NCBI GenBank assembly: GCA_028274465.1
Contig: CM051455.1
Location: forward strand, 73,456,489 to 73,520,488
Source of the DNA: Plantago ovata
Taxonomy: Eukaryota > Streptophyta > Magnoliopsida > Lamiales > Plantaginaceae
DNA length: 64,000 nucleotides
Direction of reading: 5' to 3'
The translations under genes and the position numbers were made by a program. Under the pieces are notes generated by a model, which did no database searches, was not told the origin of the DNA, and was given only the letters and a program-made list of their open reading frames with translations. This document shows, one piece after another, positions 22,172 to 32,810 of this stretch (position 1 is the stretch's first letter; every line of letters begins with the position of its first letter).

Positions 22172-24166
22172 AAAAGAAAGTTGCTGAAAAGCAATCTGGC
22201 AAACAAGTTGCTGAAAAGCAGTTTGTTAAGCCTAAAGGAAAGATTACTGAAAAACGTAATCAAAAGTCATTTGCTGACAAACCTGAATCAAGTAAGATTG
22301 CTGAGATAAGAACTCATCACTCTCCTAAAAGTGGACTTGGTTACAAGAATAAGAAAAACCAACTTGTCCATGAGTACAAGCAAAGTCAGCGAAGATACTT
22401 CAAGGATCAAAACAAATCCAAAACTAAGAGTGCTGACAAGACTCCAAATGCTAGGACTAGAAGAAATTTGGCTAGAAAAGAACTTACTGAAAACATTGTT
22501 CAGTAGAAAGGAATCTCAAACAAGACACCACACTAGAATGTGGATTTGAACAACAATGTTCAAAAGTCATTTGGTTCCAAGACAACTAGTTACTCAGCAA
22601 GTAGGAAACAAATCAAGATTGAAAAAGTCAAGACTTGGGTTTCCAATGGACGTTTTCTTGAACATGTTAATGGACATACTATTCTGGATAATTAACTTAT
22701 TTGTTCTTGATTGTGCAGACTTCAGCCACGGTGACAAACAATCCAATATGGCAATTTAACAGTGGTTGCGGGAAGCACATGACGGGCAACAAGAAAAACC
22801 TTATAAAACTATAGACAGTGGTCTAAAAGTCCAATAATAAGGTTTGCCGGTGGAGTACTTGCCCCTACAAAAGGTTTTGGATATGTTAAGATTGGTTGCA
22901 TAACAATCAAAGGAGTCCTACGTGTCATGAATCTCAAATTCAACTTGTTTAGCATGAGTCAGTTTGCTGACAAAGGCTATTTAATAAAAATCAAGAGTGA
23001 CGAATGTAGACTCATCGACTTTGAAACCAAAAAGACACTTCTAATTGCTACAAAAACTGGAAGTCTATACAATGTGGACTGGTCTTCAGTAATCATAGAA
23101 AAATGTCTAGTTGCTGATCAAGGAGGCCTTGCTGAAAATGCATGGGTTTGGCATAAAAGAACAAGTCACTTAAATTTCAAGACGCTGAATAAGCTGTCCA
23201 AGAAAGAACTTGTAGTTGGACTACCAAAGATTACTTATAATAAGGATGGAGTTTGCTCAGCTTGTCAGCAAGGAAAGCAAACAAAGTCCTCCTTCAAGAA
23301 AAGTCAGTCTAGTCAACTACAAAGCCACTGCAATTATTGCACATGGACTTGTTTGAATCTTCAGCAACAAGTTATGCAGGCAACAAGTATGGTCTAGTTG
23401 TTGTGGATGATTACTCAAGATTCACTTGGGTTATATTCATCAAGCACAAATCAAAAACTAAGAATAAAATACCTAACTTGCTGAATAAGCTTGAAGTCAT
23501 GAAAAATGATAAGGTACAAATCATTCGAACTGAACATGGTACTAAATTTGTAAACCAGTACATAACTGATTATCGCACTTCTAAAGACATACAACATCAG
23601 TTATCTTCAGTAAGAACCCCTTCAGCAAAATGGAGTTGCTGAAAGGAAGAACAAAAACCTTAAGGAAGCTGCATGGACTATGCTTGCTGACACTGAAATA
23701 AGTGAATCCTACTGGGTTGAAGCTGTCAATACAGCTTGCTACACTCAGAATAGATGCTTGATCAACAAGGAGTACAATAGAACTCCACATGATCTATTCA
23801 TTGTAAGACCTCCAAGTATCAATCATCTAAGAGTCTTTGGTTGCAAGTGTTTTTTTCTTAATAACGGTAGAGAATACTTAAGAACATTTCAACCAATGGC
23901 AGATGAAGCACTATTTATTGGTTACTCCTTGCATAGCAAAGCTTAGAGAGTTTACAACAAGAAAGCATAAAAGATTGAAGAATTAGTGCATGTTCTATTC
24001 TAAAGCCAAACTCATTGAACTAGATGATGAATCTGACGATGAAAGGCCCAAGCCAAGTAATGACAAGATGAATGTAGTTCATGATAAGGAATTCCCAGCA
24101 AAAGACTCACTTGCTCCTGAGGTTGCTGAAATAGAGAAATCACATGTGCCTACTAATGAGTTACAG
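22172..24166 (+). pseudogene. Copia-2 protease and integrase, broken
   Basis: Gene order gag-protease-integrase identifies Ty1/copia. Around 22740-22800 lies a protease relic, NSGCGKHMTGN (usual DSG motif now NSG). 22927-23330 is GAG-pre-integrase (VWHKRTSHLN and CSACQQGKQ zinc ligands). 23337 onward is the integrase core with HMDLF and VVDDYSRFTWV. The second catalytic Asp is Glu here (RTEHGTKF, 23532). A frameshift near 23620 precedes the NGVAERKN motif. 23680-24160 is the integrase C-terminal part and the linker to reverse transcriptase. The gene is cut at 24167. Confidence 0.85.
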
Positions 24167-24469
24167 TGTAACGACCCAACCCACTAACGGGTCAAGACCC
24201 AGCCCAACGGGCCGGCAAGGTTACTCATGGGCACTCTCCGGGGTGATATGCTGGCCCCACAGACCAACACAAGTTCTAATCCGCGTACTTCGTCCTCACT
24301 CATGCGCGCACCGGGAATGTCCCAGTGGGTCACCCATCCTAGAATTGCTCCAGAGCAAGCACTCTTTACTCTGAAGTTCTTCTAGGTGGATTCCCGAAAA
24401 GAAGGTGCACCTTGTTGGTATGAGTAGCGTTCTCAACCCTTTTAAGCCCATGAAATCTGGGGCGTTACA
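24167..24469 (-). mobile_element. Solo LTR of the TRIM family, TSD TACAG
   Basis: A 303-bp copy of the TRIM LTR (TGTAACG...CGTTACA), flanked by TACAG at 24162-24166 and 24470-24474. Orientation is taken from the complete TRIM at 8517. Likely formed by LTR-LTR recombination. It interrupts the copia-2 pol linker. Confidence 0.92.
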
Positions 24470-24474
24470 TACAG

Positions 24475-24590
24475 TATCCCAGCAATACTGAACAAGTAGT
24501 TACTGATGAACAAACACCTGTAGAGACACAACCAGAGACCAGTAGTACTGATCAAGTACATACTGAAAAGTCACATGATGAGACACTTAT
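24475..24590 (+). pseudogene. Copia-2 pol linker remnant
   Basis: A short Gln/Thr/Glu-rich coding remnant that continues the linker before reverse transcriptase. It ends at the Tat 5' LTR. The rest of copia-2 must lie beyond the right edge of the window. Confidence 0.6.
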
Positions 24591-25589
24591 TGTTGGTGTC
24601 GAAATATGTCCAACCCCCAAGGACGTCTAAGAGCGTACTAGGGCGTCATGGGCTGACCATGATAGAAGGGTCCAATTACCTATCACCATGGTCCGACCAG
24701 ACAAGTGACTAGGAAAAATAGCCTAAGTCCTTATGTTCGACCTAGAAGTACAACTGCCCTACTAGCCATTGAGCTGCCCTACTAGCGTGGTGACGCCCTA
24801 CTAGCAGAACAATGCCCTAGTAGCCACCAGCTAGGAGATAGGCAAGCCAGGCAAAGACCTTCTCGGACTTCATCACAACTTCCGGCTACATAGGGTCGCC
24901 CAAGTAGCACGTCGAGAGGAACAAGTTTGGTGCCCTTCTGCCCTACTAGCACTGGTAGTCGGACGAGTGCCCTTATGCCCTTCTAGCACAGGGGGCCGGA
25001 CATAAGTCCTCTTTACGTCAAGGAAGAATCAACATGTCCCAAGGAAAAGATGGTCCTCGGAGCTTAGGAGCTCCGCGGTCGCCCTACTACCCTGTCCTCG
25101 GACGGTACTAGCGCAACACCCGCCCTAGGAGCACTTTGGTACCAAGGATGACCATTTTACCCCTGCTAACCCTAGTGGAAGATCTGGGCCAAAGCCCATG
25201 GGTAACTCCAAATGGGCCTAAGCCCATGAGAGACTCAATTATGGCCGGACACTTGTCACGATCCTAAGTGACCAAGAAATATTCTATTGCTAGTATAAAT
25301 ATGGGGTCACTCAAATCAATGTATAAATCATTCAATCATCACCACATCCCATCACTCTACTTTCTCACTCTGCCTATCAACTCCCTACACATAAAGTCAT
25401 CCCTCCGACTTAATCATTGACAAGTCGGGCTTGTGGCACTAAGCCCCCCTCTTGCTAAGTTATGTCTCAGGTCCTAGGAACAGTACGGAAGGCACTTGAA
25501 GTGCGAAGACGCCCTTGAACCTTCGCCGACGACCACGCTCCATAGGAAGGTACGACGCTCCAGAGAAAAGCCCGAATTACCTATCAACA
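24591..25589 (+). repeat. Tat element 5' LTR (999 bp)
   Basis: TGTTG...CAACA termini; the PBS starts 3 bp later. The word CCCTACTAGC is repeated at about 24765-24820 and 24945. TATA box TATAAATA at 25294-25301. Confidence 0.85.
25294..25301 (+). promoter_or_regulatory. TATA box in Tat LTR
   Basis: TATAAATATGGGG in the last third of the LTR, the expected promoter position. Confidence 0.6.
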
Positions 25590-25591
25590 TT

Positions 25592-25609
25592 TGGCGCCGT
25601 CTGTGGGAA
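25592..25609 (+). promoter_or_regulatory. Primer binding site of Tat element
   Basis: TGGCGCCGTCTGTGGGAA, 3 bp after the LTR; a form common in Tat-group elements. I do not name the tRNA. Confidence 0.75.
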
Positions 25610-25649
25610 CCGATCAAAAGGTTACCCTCGCTCTACTAGCGCGGTCCGA

Positions 25650-27316
25650 ATGATGGTTAATCCCAGAAGAAGTACCCGCCTTGCGATCGCTGTCGCCGGA
25701 CCCCCACCTGCTCGTCCTCGGGGCTGTCCCCCATTAGGAGGCAGAGGCAGAGGAAAGGGGCGAGGCAACAGTGGTAGGACAGTTAGAAATGATAATATTG
25801 ATGACTACTCGGACGATGACTTGGTCGATGGAGCCCTGGCGAGCGTCACTACTCCGGAGGAAAGGGTTGATGAAAATTTGAACCAAGGAATCCCTGTCGG
25901 ATCCGATTTTGGTGCATTAAGACCTTCCGCCCACCAGGTCCCAAGGCAAGCTCAACCGGTCCCAAGGAAAGCCCAGCCAGCAACAATGGACTTTACCCTT
26001 CCCAACGGACGAGTAGTTCGTCCCGTGGACTATGGATTCACGGAGGCACAATACAAACTGTTCCTCCTAACCATCCAAGGGTGCCTAGGAGAAAATGAGG
26101 GAGCAAGAGTAGAGGAAGAAATAAGGGCCCAAAGGCAGCCCAAAGTGCAAGAACCCGCACCAATTCAGACAAGAGCATATCCCGGTCAAGATAAAGCTCA
26201 ATCTCGAGCGAGTCCTAGGCCAATTCACTCAAGGCTAGGACCCCAAGGCGTGCGATCAAGGATTGGTCCCCAAGGAGCTCCGAGAGACTTGAGGGAAATA
26301 ATCGAGCGAAAGGTAAGGGCCTCGCAAGAGCCCAATGACCCACATCCTCCGGACCATCTCCAAGTTCCCCCGGACCAACTTCAACTTCAGGTTGTCAATC
26401 CGCCAACTATTCCAAATCAAACCACTCCTTAGAACCATCCGGAAGCGATGGCAAAAAATAATGGTGGCTGGACAGTGGCACAAGTCACTCCAATGGTAGG
26501 ATTTGACCCCATGACCGGAAGGAGGCTTAACCTTGAAGAGCTAAAAGCCCAGACAAAAGTCCTTGAAGTACAAATAGATGCGTTGAAGACAAACGTCCAA
26601 GAGAAAGACAAGGACATGGAGCCAAGTGCCCTATGTGATGCCATAAGAACTCATGTGATGAAGACAGATAGAGGATTTCCAACTTTGGAAAATTACGATG
26701 GTACTAGCTGTCCGAAGAACCATCTTGTAAGGCTTGGCACAAAGATGGAAGCCCATGGACATGATCCCAACACCAAGGTGTTGATCTTTCCCTCGACACT
26801 TTCTGGAGAGACAATGGTTTGGTGGTCTAACTTTGACAATGGCTCCATCACATCCTACAAGGAACTCACATCTCAATTCATCAAAAGATTTGAGAAAGTG
26901 ATTTGGAAGAAAAGAGGTGTCAAGTATTTGGCCGAAATTGTCCAAGGACCGTCGGAGGACTTGAGGGAATTCTTGAAAAGGTTCCATGAAGCGGCATACC
27001 AAGTAGAAACTCACGGAGCCAAGGAGCAAAAGGAATACTTGTATGGAAATACCACCAATGAGAAGCTTCGGGACGAACTCGCAAGGTCCCATGTGGAGAC
27101 CGAGACGGACCTAGAGCAAGTATGCGAAAACTTTTTGGCGGCAGAGGAATTCCAAAGAACCGTCCCAGTGAGAATTGTTCCTCCGACCGCTCCGAAGGAA
27201 AAGGAACAAGAAAGGCAAGGTCAAAGTCATCCTCTGAAGCAAAAGAGGCAAGACCAAAGGAATGAGAGAAATACCATCCAAAAAGAGCCACACCATAGAA
27301 ATGACTTCAGGGACAA
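25650..27316 (+). pseudogene. Tat element gag, interrupted
   Basis: The likely start is the ATG at 25650 (MMVNPRRSTRL). An Arg/Gly-rich N-terminus is followed by a Pro/Gln-rich region. A TAG at 26430-26432 splits the frame; the same frame resumes and offers an ATG at 26448. The second half holds the Retrotrans_gag capsid region (FPTLENYDGTSCPKNHL ... MVWWSNFDNGSITSYKEL ... FIKRFEK). A basic tail (EKEQERQGQSH) runs into the solo LTR insertion at 27322. After it, coding sequence continues at 38346 but in a shifted frame. Confidence 0.8.
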
Positions 27317-27708
27317 GATAATGATGAACGATGATTGTCAGACTCAATTAATCAAATAAGTTTGTTTTTAGCCAAAGGCAATTTACAACTACAACGAAAA
27401 CCAAGGCACGTAGTGTAGAAGTAAAATAACCTCGAGTGTCGATCTCTAAGGACTATAACTAGCTTTATCAAATTTAACTTAAACTATAAATCAAAAATCA
27501 AGCAGAACACAAATTTTTCTTATCAATATGATGGAAGTCAGTGATAGTATGGTCATTCAAAGAAACGGGTAATAATCATGCATGAAGTACTTAAAGTTTG
27601 TATAGAGATCTATGATCATGAATTGTCCTACGTGTTCCTTTCAATTCAACACTACGAAGATAGATGGCTTAGATAGATCAAAGAAATAAAACAATAAATT
27701 AAGTCTTA

Positions 27709-29111
27709 TGATGAACGTATTTTTGACGCGTTCATCTTGTCTTTCTCACCTTCTTTTGCTATCTTTTAGCCTTTTTTTTTGGTTAGTTTTGTAGAATTGT
27801 GTCACGTTTTGTGTTTTCTGCATTTTCAGACACTTAGGTACGAAACGGCGTTTTTGGAGCTAAAAACGAGCCTTTTTGATGGAAAAGATGGCCCCGTTGA
27901 AGTTCCCCAATCTCCGTGCCTTGTTCGTAAGTGTTTGAGCATCAATAAGCATCGAGAAGGATGAGTCCAAGGCACCCGAGGGCCATGCGAGGGCAAAAAG
28001 ATTGAGTTTGAAGACAAAAATCTGCCCAGGAGCCAAGCTAAGCGCCTGGAATAGTGAAGCGCTTCGCTTCAATTTCCAGGAGCTTGGGCATAGAAGCCAA
28101 GCGAAGCGCTTGGAGTGCGCGAAGCGCTTCGCTTTCGAAGCGGTCCGCTTGGCTTCTCCAAGCGGTCCGCTTGGCAGCGGTTACGTTTTCAGATTTTCCT
28201 TCTTAGATCTGATCTTTGATCATTTTTTGAATTTTTGAACTGTAACTTCGTTTTGGAGAGCTCCTAAGCCCCAAAACTCAGAGAATATTCAGATTTCTTT
28301 GTATTTTAGCTTGAAATTCAAGGTTTTGATTGAGGATTCATCCTTTGTAATCATCTACGGAGAGGTTTTCTTTGATTTCCACCGATTAGTGACAGCTTTG
28401 GTGGTAACTTGTATCACTCTCTTGTCTTGAAGTTTGATATGATGTATTCCAATTATTATTCATATGAATTGATGCCTATGTTGATGAATATGAGTAGCTA
28501 AATCTTTTGTGTTGGTGGTAGAATGTAGAATATGCATGCTATGGGTTATGTTTATGCTTACATGAGATTGTGATTCAATCTTGCTGCAAATCCCTTCATA
28601 TGATTCTTAGTTGCCTATAAAACATATGCGAATTGAGTATAGTGACAAACTCTTGGTCAATGAAAGCTATAGGATTGTATGTTAGAGATTTGCAGCATGC
28701 TAGATAAATGGTGTTGGTGACAAGCACCTCTAAATTATTGATAGTGATCTTTCATGATGTGTGTCTTAAATTTGCCTAGACAAGTTGCTTAGCAGACTTG
28801 ATCGAAGGTTCTACGCACTGAACTTGTGAGCATATACGTAACCCATGCATGTGTATTTGATTTCTACCACCAACCGTTTTCCAAGCTTGTTTACAACAAT
28901 CTGTTTTCTCGCTGCTATTGTTCAAAGGAAACGATTCTCAAACATATGAACACGTTGACTGAAATTGCTTGCAAAAACCCCAAGCAAAGCCACGTTAGGT
29001 CCCGAGAGAACGACACTCGGGGACAACTTGCCATTGCACTCTTGTTTGTGTAGTGATAAGTGTTCTTAGGCTTTTAAAAACAAATTTAATTGGTGCAAAA
29101 CGACATCATCA
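27709..29111 (+). repeat. B2 5' LTR (1,403 bp)
   Basis: TGATGAACG...CATCATCA; near-identical to 36120-37521 by eye. Palindrome cluster at about 28026-28175. Confidence 0.9.
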
Positions 29112-29114
29112 ATT

Positions 29115-29132
29115 TGGCGCCGTTGCCGGGGA
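29115..29132 (+). promoter_or_regulatory. Primer binding site of B2, tRNA-Asp type
   Basis: TGGCGCCGTTGCCGGGGA, 3 bp after the LTR; a complete match to the A1 and A2 sites. Confidence 0.85.
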
Positions 29133-29254
29133 CTTAACTCCTTTGGTTGGTGTTTTTTATTTGGTTTTTTCAGCCAACATCTCTTCTTTGTCTCATTTCT
29201 GTTTTTGTTTCTTTTTGCTTGAGATACTCACTATCTTGTATTTCAGGTGCGTGC

Positions 29255-31561
29255 ATGCCTAGAACCCGAACGGGTGGACCTATTATTGAACCTTTTGTAG
29301 ACGAGATTGATCGTTTGTTTCAAAGGAGAAGGAGGAATTTGAATCTCGAGTTTGAAGGAGTAGCATCTAGAGCTTCTACTTTTGGTATTCGGGAAGAGTC
29401 TTCTTCTTATCTTGTGGAGCCAATTCTTGAATCGGTTTACTTGGAAGGGGAAATGGCGGAGAGACCTATCCGTACACTTACAAAACCTACGGTTGGGTCT
29501 AGAGGACCAACAATTGTCCTCAATGATGCCACCCGGAACTTGGAGATCAAGAATCACACGTTCCAACAACTTCCCAAATTCTATGGGATGGCTAATGAGG
29601 ACGTGATTGGGTTCTTGAATGAGCTCGAGAATTTTGTTCTCCATCTTGGGCGACCAGGAGCTGGTGTTACGGACGACGATCTCCGTTTGAAGGTCTTTTC
29701 TATGGGGCTAGGCGATCGAGCAAAGGCTTGGCTCAATACTTTGGAGGCCGGGTCTTTGACGACATGGGATCTTTGCTTTGATAAGTTCATGGAGCGTTAC
29801 TACCCCGCTTCCAAGACAATGGCTATGAAGAGCCAAATTAGCTCCTTCGAGCAGAGGTACGATGAGCCTTTCCACGAGGCCTATGATCGTTTCATGGGAT
29901 TACATCATCGATGCCCACATAACGGGTATGATAAAGCTCAGCTTCTCCAATTCTTTTACAATGGTTTACATCATGAGATTCAATCTCATGTGGATAGTAT
30001 TTGTGAAGGTAGTATGGGGGAGTTGCTTCCTTCTCAAGCCCAAGTAAAGCTGGATATGATGTACCGAAATTCACAAAACCGGAATGTGAGGGCTCGTGTG
30101 CTCCAAAAGGAGCAAAGAGGTGAAGCCAAGGTAGTAGTGGAACAAAATGTCTTTGATGGGTTCGCCCATGAAGTGAAACAAGCTTTGAGGCAAAGCGTTC
30201 CTTCTCCTTCTACGGAAGTTTGTGGTGTGTGCAAGAATTATGGGCACCCGGGTTATTTATGCCGTTCTGAATTTTCTAGAGAGCAATACATCACGAACGA
30301 GGTCCATCAAGAAGTATATGCTGCTGAGGGAGAGCAAGTAGTTGGAGATGTGAACTACGGGCAAGGTTATGGCAATGTGAGGCCACAAAACCGTGGACCC
30401 CGAGGTGGGTACCAGAATCAAGGCAACTGTGGTTATTTTCATAACTCGGATCAAAATGCCTATGGGCCTAATCAAGATAGAAGTCGTCTCAGCTATGGGA
30501 ACAACTGGTATGAAGGAGCACCGCCTTCTAATCCTACACCTCCACCCCCGGTTGCTAGTTCGGGACCACAAGGTGGAGGGGTGCTTCTTTCACCTCTTGT
30601 CTCTTCACTCAATGATCTGGTTTTGAAGACGAATAAATTCATGGAGCATTACTATCGTAATGAGGCTACTAACAATCAACGCTTTGAGAAGCTTGAGGCT
30701 AGTAGTAGCGACCTCCATAAGAAGCTACAAGAGCTTATAGATCGAGGCGCGAGTAGAGAGCAAGGGAAGTTTCCCGGAAACACGGAGAAGGCTATGGCCA
30801 TAACCGTGGTGACTGATTTGCCCTTGGAGATCACGGTTGTGAGGGACAATGCACTAGTTGAGGTGCCAAGTTGCAAGGTAACTGAAACTTGCAAAGTAAG
30901 TGAGGAGCTTGAGACTCCTAAGGTAGTTGTGGAACAGAAAGTGGTCGCACAATCTGATGCGATAGTTGAGGAAGCGAATGAAAACTCATCATCTGAGGAT
31001 GAGTTGGTGCATATGGTGGAAGTGCCTATTCAAGAGAGCTTTGATGTGGAAATCGGCTTGGGAAAGAAGGATGGAATAGTGACAACTCTAGACACGGGAG
31101 CGGGTGTGAATGTCATACCTTTGAATGTGTACGAAGAGTCGGGTTTGTCTGGCTTAAGACCAATGAAATGCATGGTGCAATTGGCGGATGGGTCTATGAA
31201 GAAGCCATTGGGTGTGATAGAGAATCTAGTGGTAAGAGTCGCCGGTGTAGAGGTCAAGACGAACTTCATCGTCATGCCTACATCCTCCGCAAAGCTCAAG
31301 GATGTGGTTCTTTTGGGTAGAGCCTTCATCAACAAAGTACATATGGTGATAGACATGTACCGTCGTACATGTAGCTTCGAGGTAAATGGCAAGCAACATA
31401 CGTTGCGAGCCATAATTAATTCATGTGCTTATGTTGATACTAACGAACTTGTAGGATTTTTTGGTCCTCTTTATGTTCGTCAAGATGTGCAGGGACTTAG
31501 TGCTTTGAAGAGCACTTGGACGGGGAAGTTTAGTACCCGACGCAAAATTGATCCCGCATGA
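29255..31561 (+). CDS. B2 gag-protease polyprotein (768 aa), open
   Basis: The ATG at 29255 (MPRTRTGGPI) is chosen because it matches the A1 start; the frame is open further upstream but that lies in the leader. The Retrotrans_gag-like region covers about residues 90-270 (FHEAYDRFMGLHHRCPH). A CCHC knuckle (CGVCKNYGHPGYLC) starts near residue 323. A Gly/Asn/Pro-rich linker, a coiled coil (FEKLEASSSDLHKKLQELI) and an acidic stretch follow. Retropepsin has LDTGAGVNVIP with the Asp near residue 613, and a later VVLLGRAF. The stop comes shortly after protease and is followed by the post-stop hairpin. Intact and probably still translatable. Confidence 0.92.
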   Translation: MPRTRTGGPIIEPFVDEIDRLFQRRRRNLNLEFEGVASRASTFGIREESSSYLVEPILESVYLEGEMAERPIRTLTKPTVGSRGPTIVLNDATRNLEIKNHTFQQLPKFYGMANEDVIGFLNELENFVLHLGRPGAGVTDDDLRLKVFSMGLGDRAKAWLNTLEAGSLTTWDLCFDKFMERYYPASKTMAMKSQISSFEQRYDEPFHEAYDRFMGLHHRCPHNGYDKAQLLQFFYNGLHHEIQSHVDSICEGSMGELLPSQAQVKLDMMYRNSQNRNVRARVLQKEQRGEAKVVVEQNVFDGFAHEVKQALRQSVPSPSTEVCGVCKNYGHPGYLCRSEFSREQYITNEVHQEVYAAEGEQVVGDVNYGQGYGNVRPQNRGPRGGYQNQGNCGYFHNSDQNAYGPNQDRSRLSYGNNWYEGAPPSNPTPPPPVASSGPQGGGVLLSPLVSSLNDLVLKTNKFMEHYYRNEATNNQRFEKLEASSSDLHKKLQELIDRGASREQGKFPGNTEKAMAITVVTDLPLEITVVRDNALVEVPSCKVTETCKVSEELETPKVVVEQKVVAQSDAIVEEANENSSSEDELVHMVEVPIQESFDVEIGLGKKDGIVTTLDTGAGVNVIPLNVYEESGLSGLRPMKCMVQLADGSMKKPLGVIENLVVRVAGVEVKTNFIVMPTSSAKLKDVVLLGRAFINKVHMVIDMYRRTCSFEVNGKQHTLRAIINSCAYVDTNELVGFFGPLYVRQDVQGLSALKSTWTGKFSTRRKIDPA

Positions 31562-31604
31562 GCTAAGATGAGTCGAGCCAACGACTTCTAAACAAAGGCG
31601 CTTC

Positions 31605-31620
31605 TCGGGAGGCAACCCGA
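31605..31620 (+). promoter_or_regulatory. Post-stop TCGGG/CCCGA hairpin (B2)
   Basis: Arms TCGGG and CCCGA around AGGCAA, 44 bp after the gag-pro stop, inside the block GAGTCGAGCC..TAAACAAAGGCGCT shared with A1, A2 and B1. The B arms carry T..A at the stem base where A carries C..G, so pairing is kept. Confidence 0.75.
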
Positions 31621-31739
31621 GGTTGTAGGTAATTGCATGTAGATTAGAAGCACGTTTAAATTTTGTTTCGTTGTTTAGACAAGTTTTTTGGGGTGAAAAT
31701 TTAGCAAAAGTTGAAAAAAAAGGATTTGGGAGCTTCAGG

Positions 31740-31995
31740 TCCCAAGCGAACCGCTTGGACAGCCCAAGCGGTCCGCTTGGATTTCCAGTAAGAATCCCAT
31801 TCTTACTGGAAATCCAAGCGAAGCGCTTGGCTCGCCCAAGCGGTCCGCTTGAATTTCCAGTAGGAATGAGAATTCCTTCTGGAAATCCAAGTGGAGCGCT
31901 TGGGAGTGCCCAAGCGGACCGCTTGCCAAGCGCTTCGCTTGGGACACCCAAGCGCTTCGCTTGGCTTTCTTTAAGGAAGCAAGCGGGGCACTTGA
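31740..31995 (+). repeat. Nested palindrome cluster (B2 internal)
   Basis: At least eight CAAGCG(G/A)..CGCTTG units surround two longer hairpins with arms CCAGTAAGAAT/ATTCTTACTGG and CCAGTAGGAAT/ATTCCTTCTGG (the second imperfect). Open frames here encode repeated KRSAW/ASAPLG-like strings and are not credible genes. Confidence 0.85.
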
Positions 31996-32810
31996 GATTC
32001 AAAGCCTTCCACTTCGTTTTTCTTCCTCCTTTGCCGATTTTGCACCCCAAAAACCTCAATCTCTCTCAATTCTCCACCAATTCTTGCAATCTTGTGCATT
32101 TTACAAAGCCCATCACCTCCTCTATCATTTAAACCGATCAAATTTCACGTTTGAAGCATCCATAACAAGGAATCAAAGGTACCTCTCATGAACCCTAACT
32201 TTCTTGAATTTGGGATTTCATCTTAATTAGCTTCAATTGTGTTATGCATTGGTGAATTAGAGTTTGATAATGATTATTGAGCATGTTTCTTACTAGATGT
32301 TATGTCTAAATTCGAATTTTGCTCTTCTTGATTTATGATGAACTCTAGTGATTCGAATTTTTGCTATGTAATTGTTTGATGATTGTTAGCCTTGAATTTG
32401 AGTTATGTTATGATTCGAATTTTTGCTATGTAATTGTTTGATGATTGTTAGCCTTGAATTTGAGTTATGATTATGATTATGGTGATGTTGTGATTGCATG
32501 AGAATGTGTTGGATTGGTTGGGTAATTTAATTGGAGAGTTTGTTTGCTTGGTTTAGATTCGTATGGATTTTTCGTAACGAAGTGTTAAAGCTTCTCGATT
32601 TGTTCATATGAACTTTAGCAAGCTTTGAAACTCACCATGAGATTACTTGAGTGAGTTTTGACGTCTAAGAGTCGACTTGTTGCGTTATGACTTGTTTTAA
32701 ACGAAGAACGTATACTTGTCTTAGAGTAGAAGTAGATTGTTTGGTAGTAGTATAAGAGTCTAAGTCTCGTTGTCTCTTGAAGTTATCTAATAAGATTTTT
32801 TCTAGGTACA
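31996..32810 (+). other. UTR/intron-like leader of the B2 accessory ORF
   Basis: A pyrimidine-rich, 5'UTR-like stretch (about 32010-32178) leads to a GT donor at 32179 (AAAG|GTACC) and a T-rich segment ending TTTTTTCTAG at 32805, six bases before the accessory ATG. A 60-bp internal duplication (GATTCGAATTTTTGCTATG, near 32350 and 32411) lies inside. A1 shows the same arrangement. A spliced or separately promoted transcript is inferred, not shown. Confidence 0.55.
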
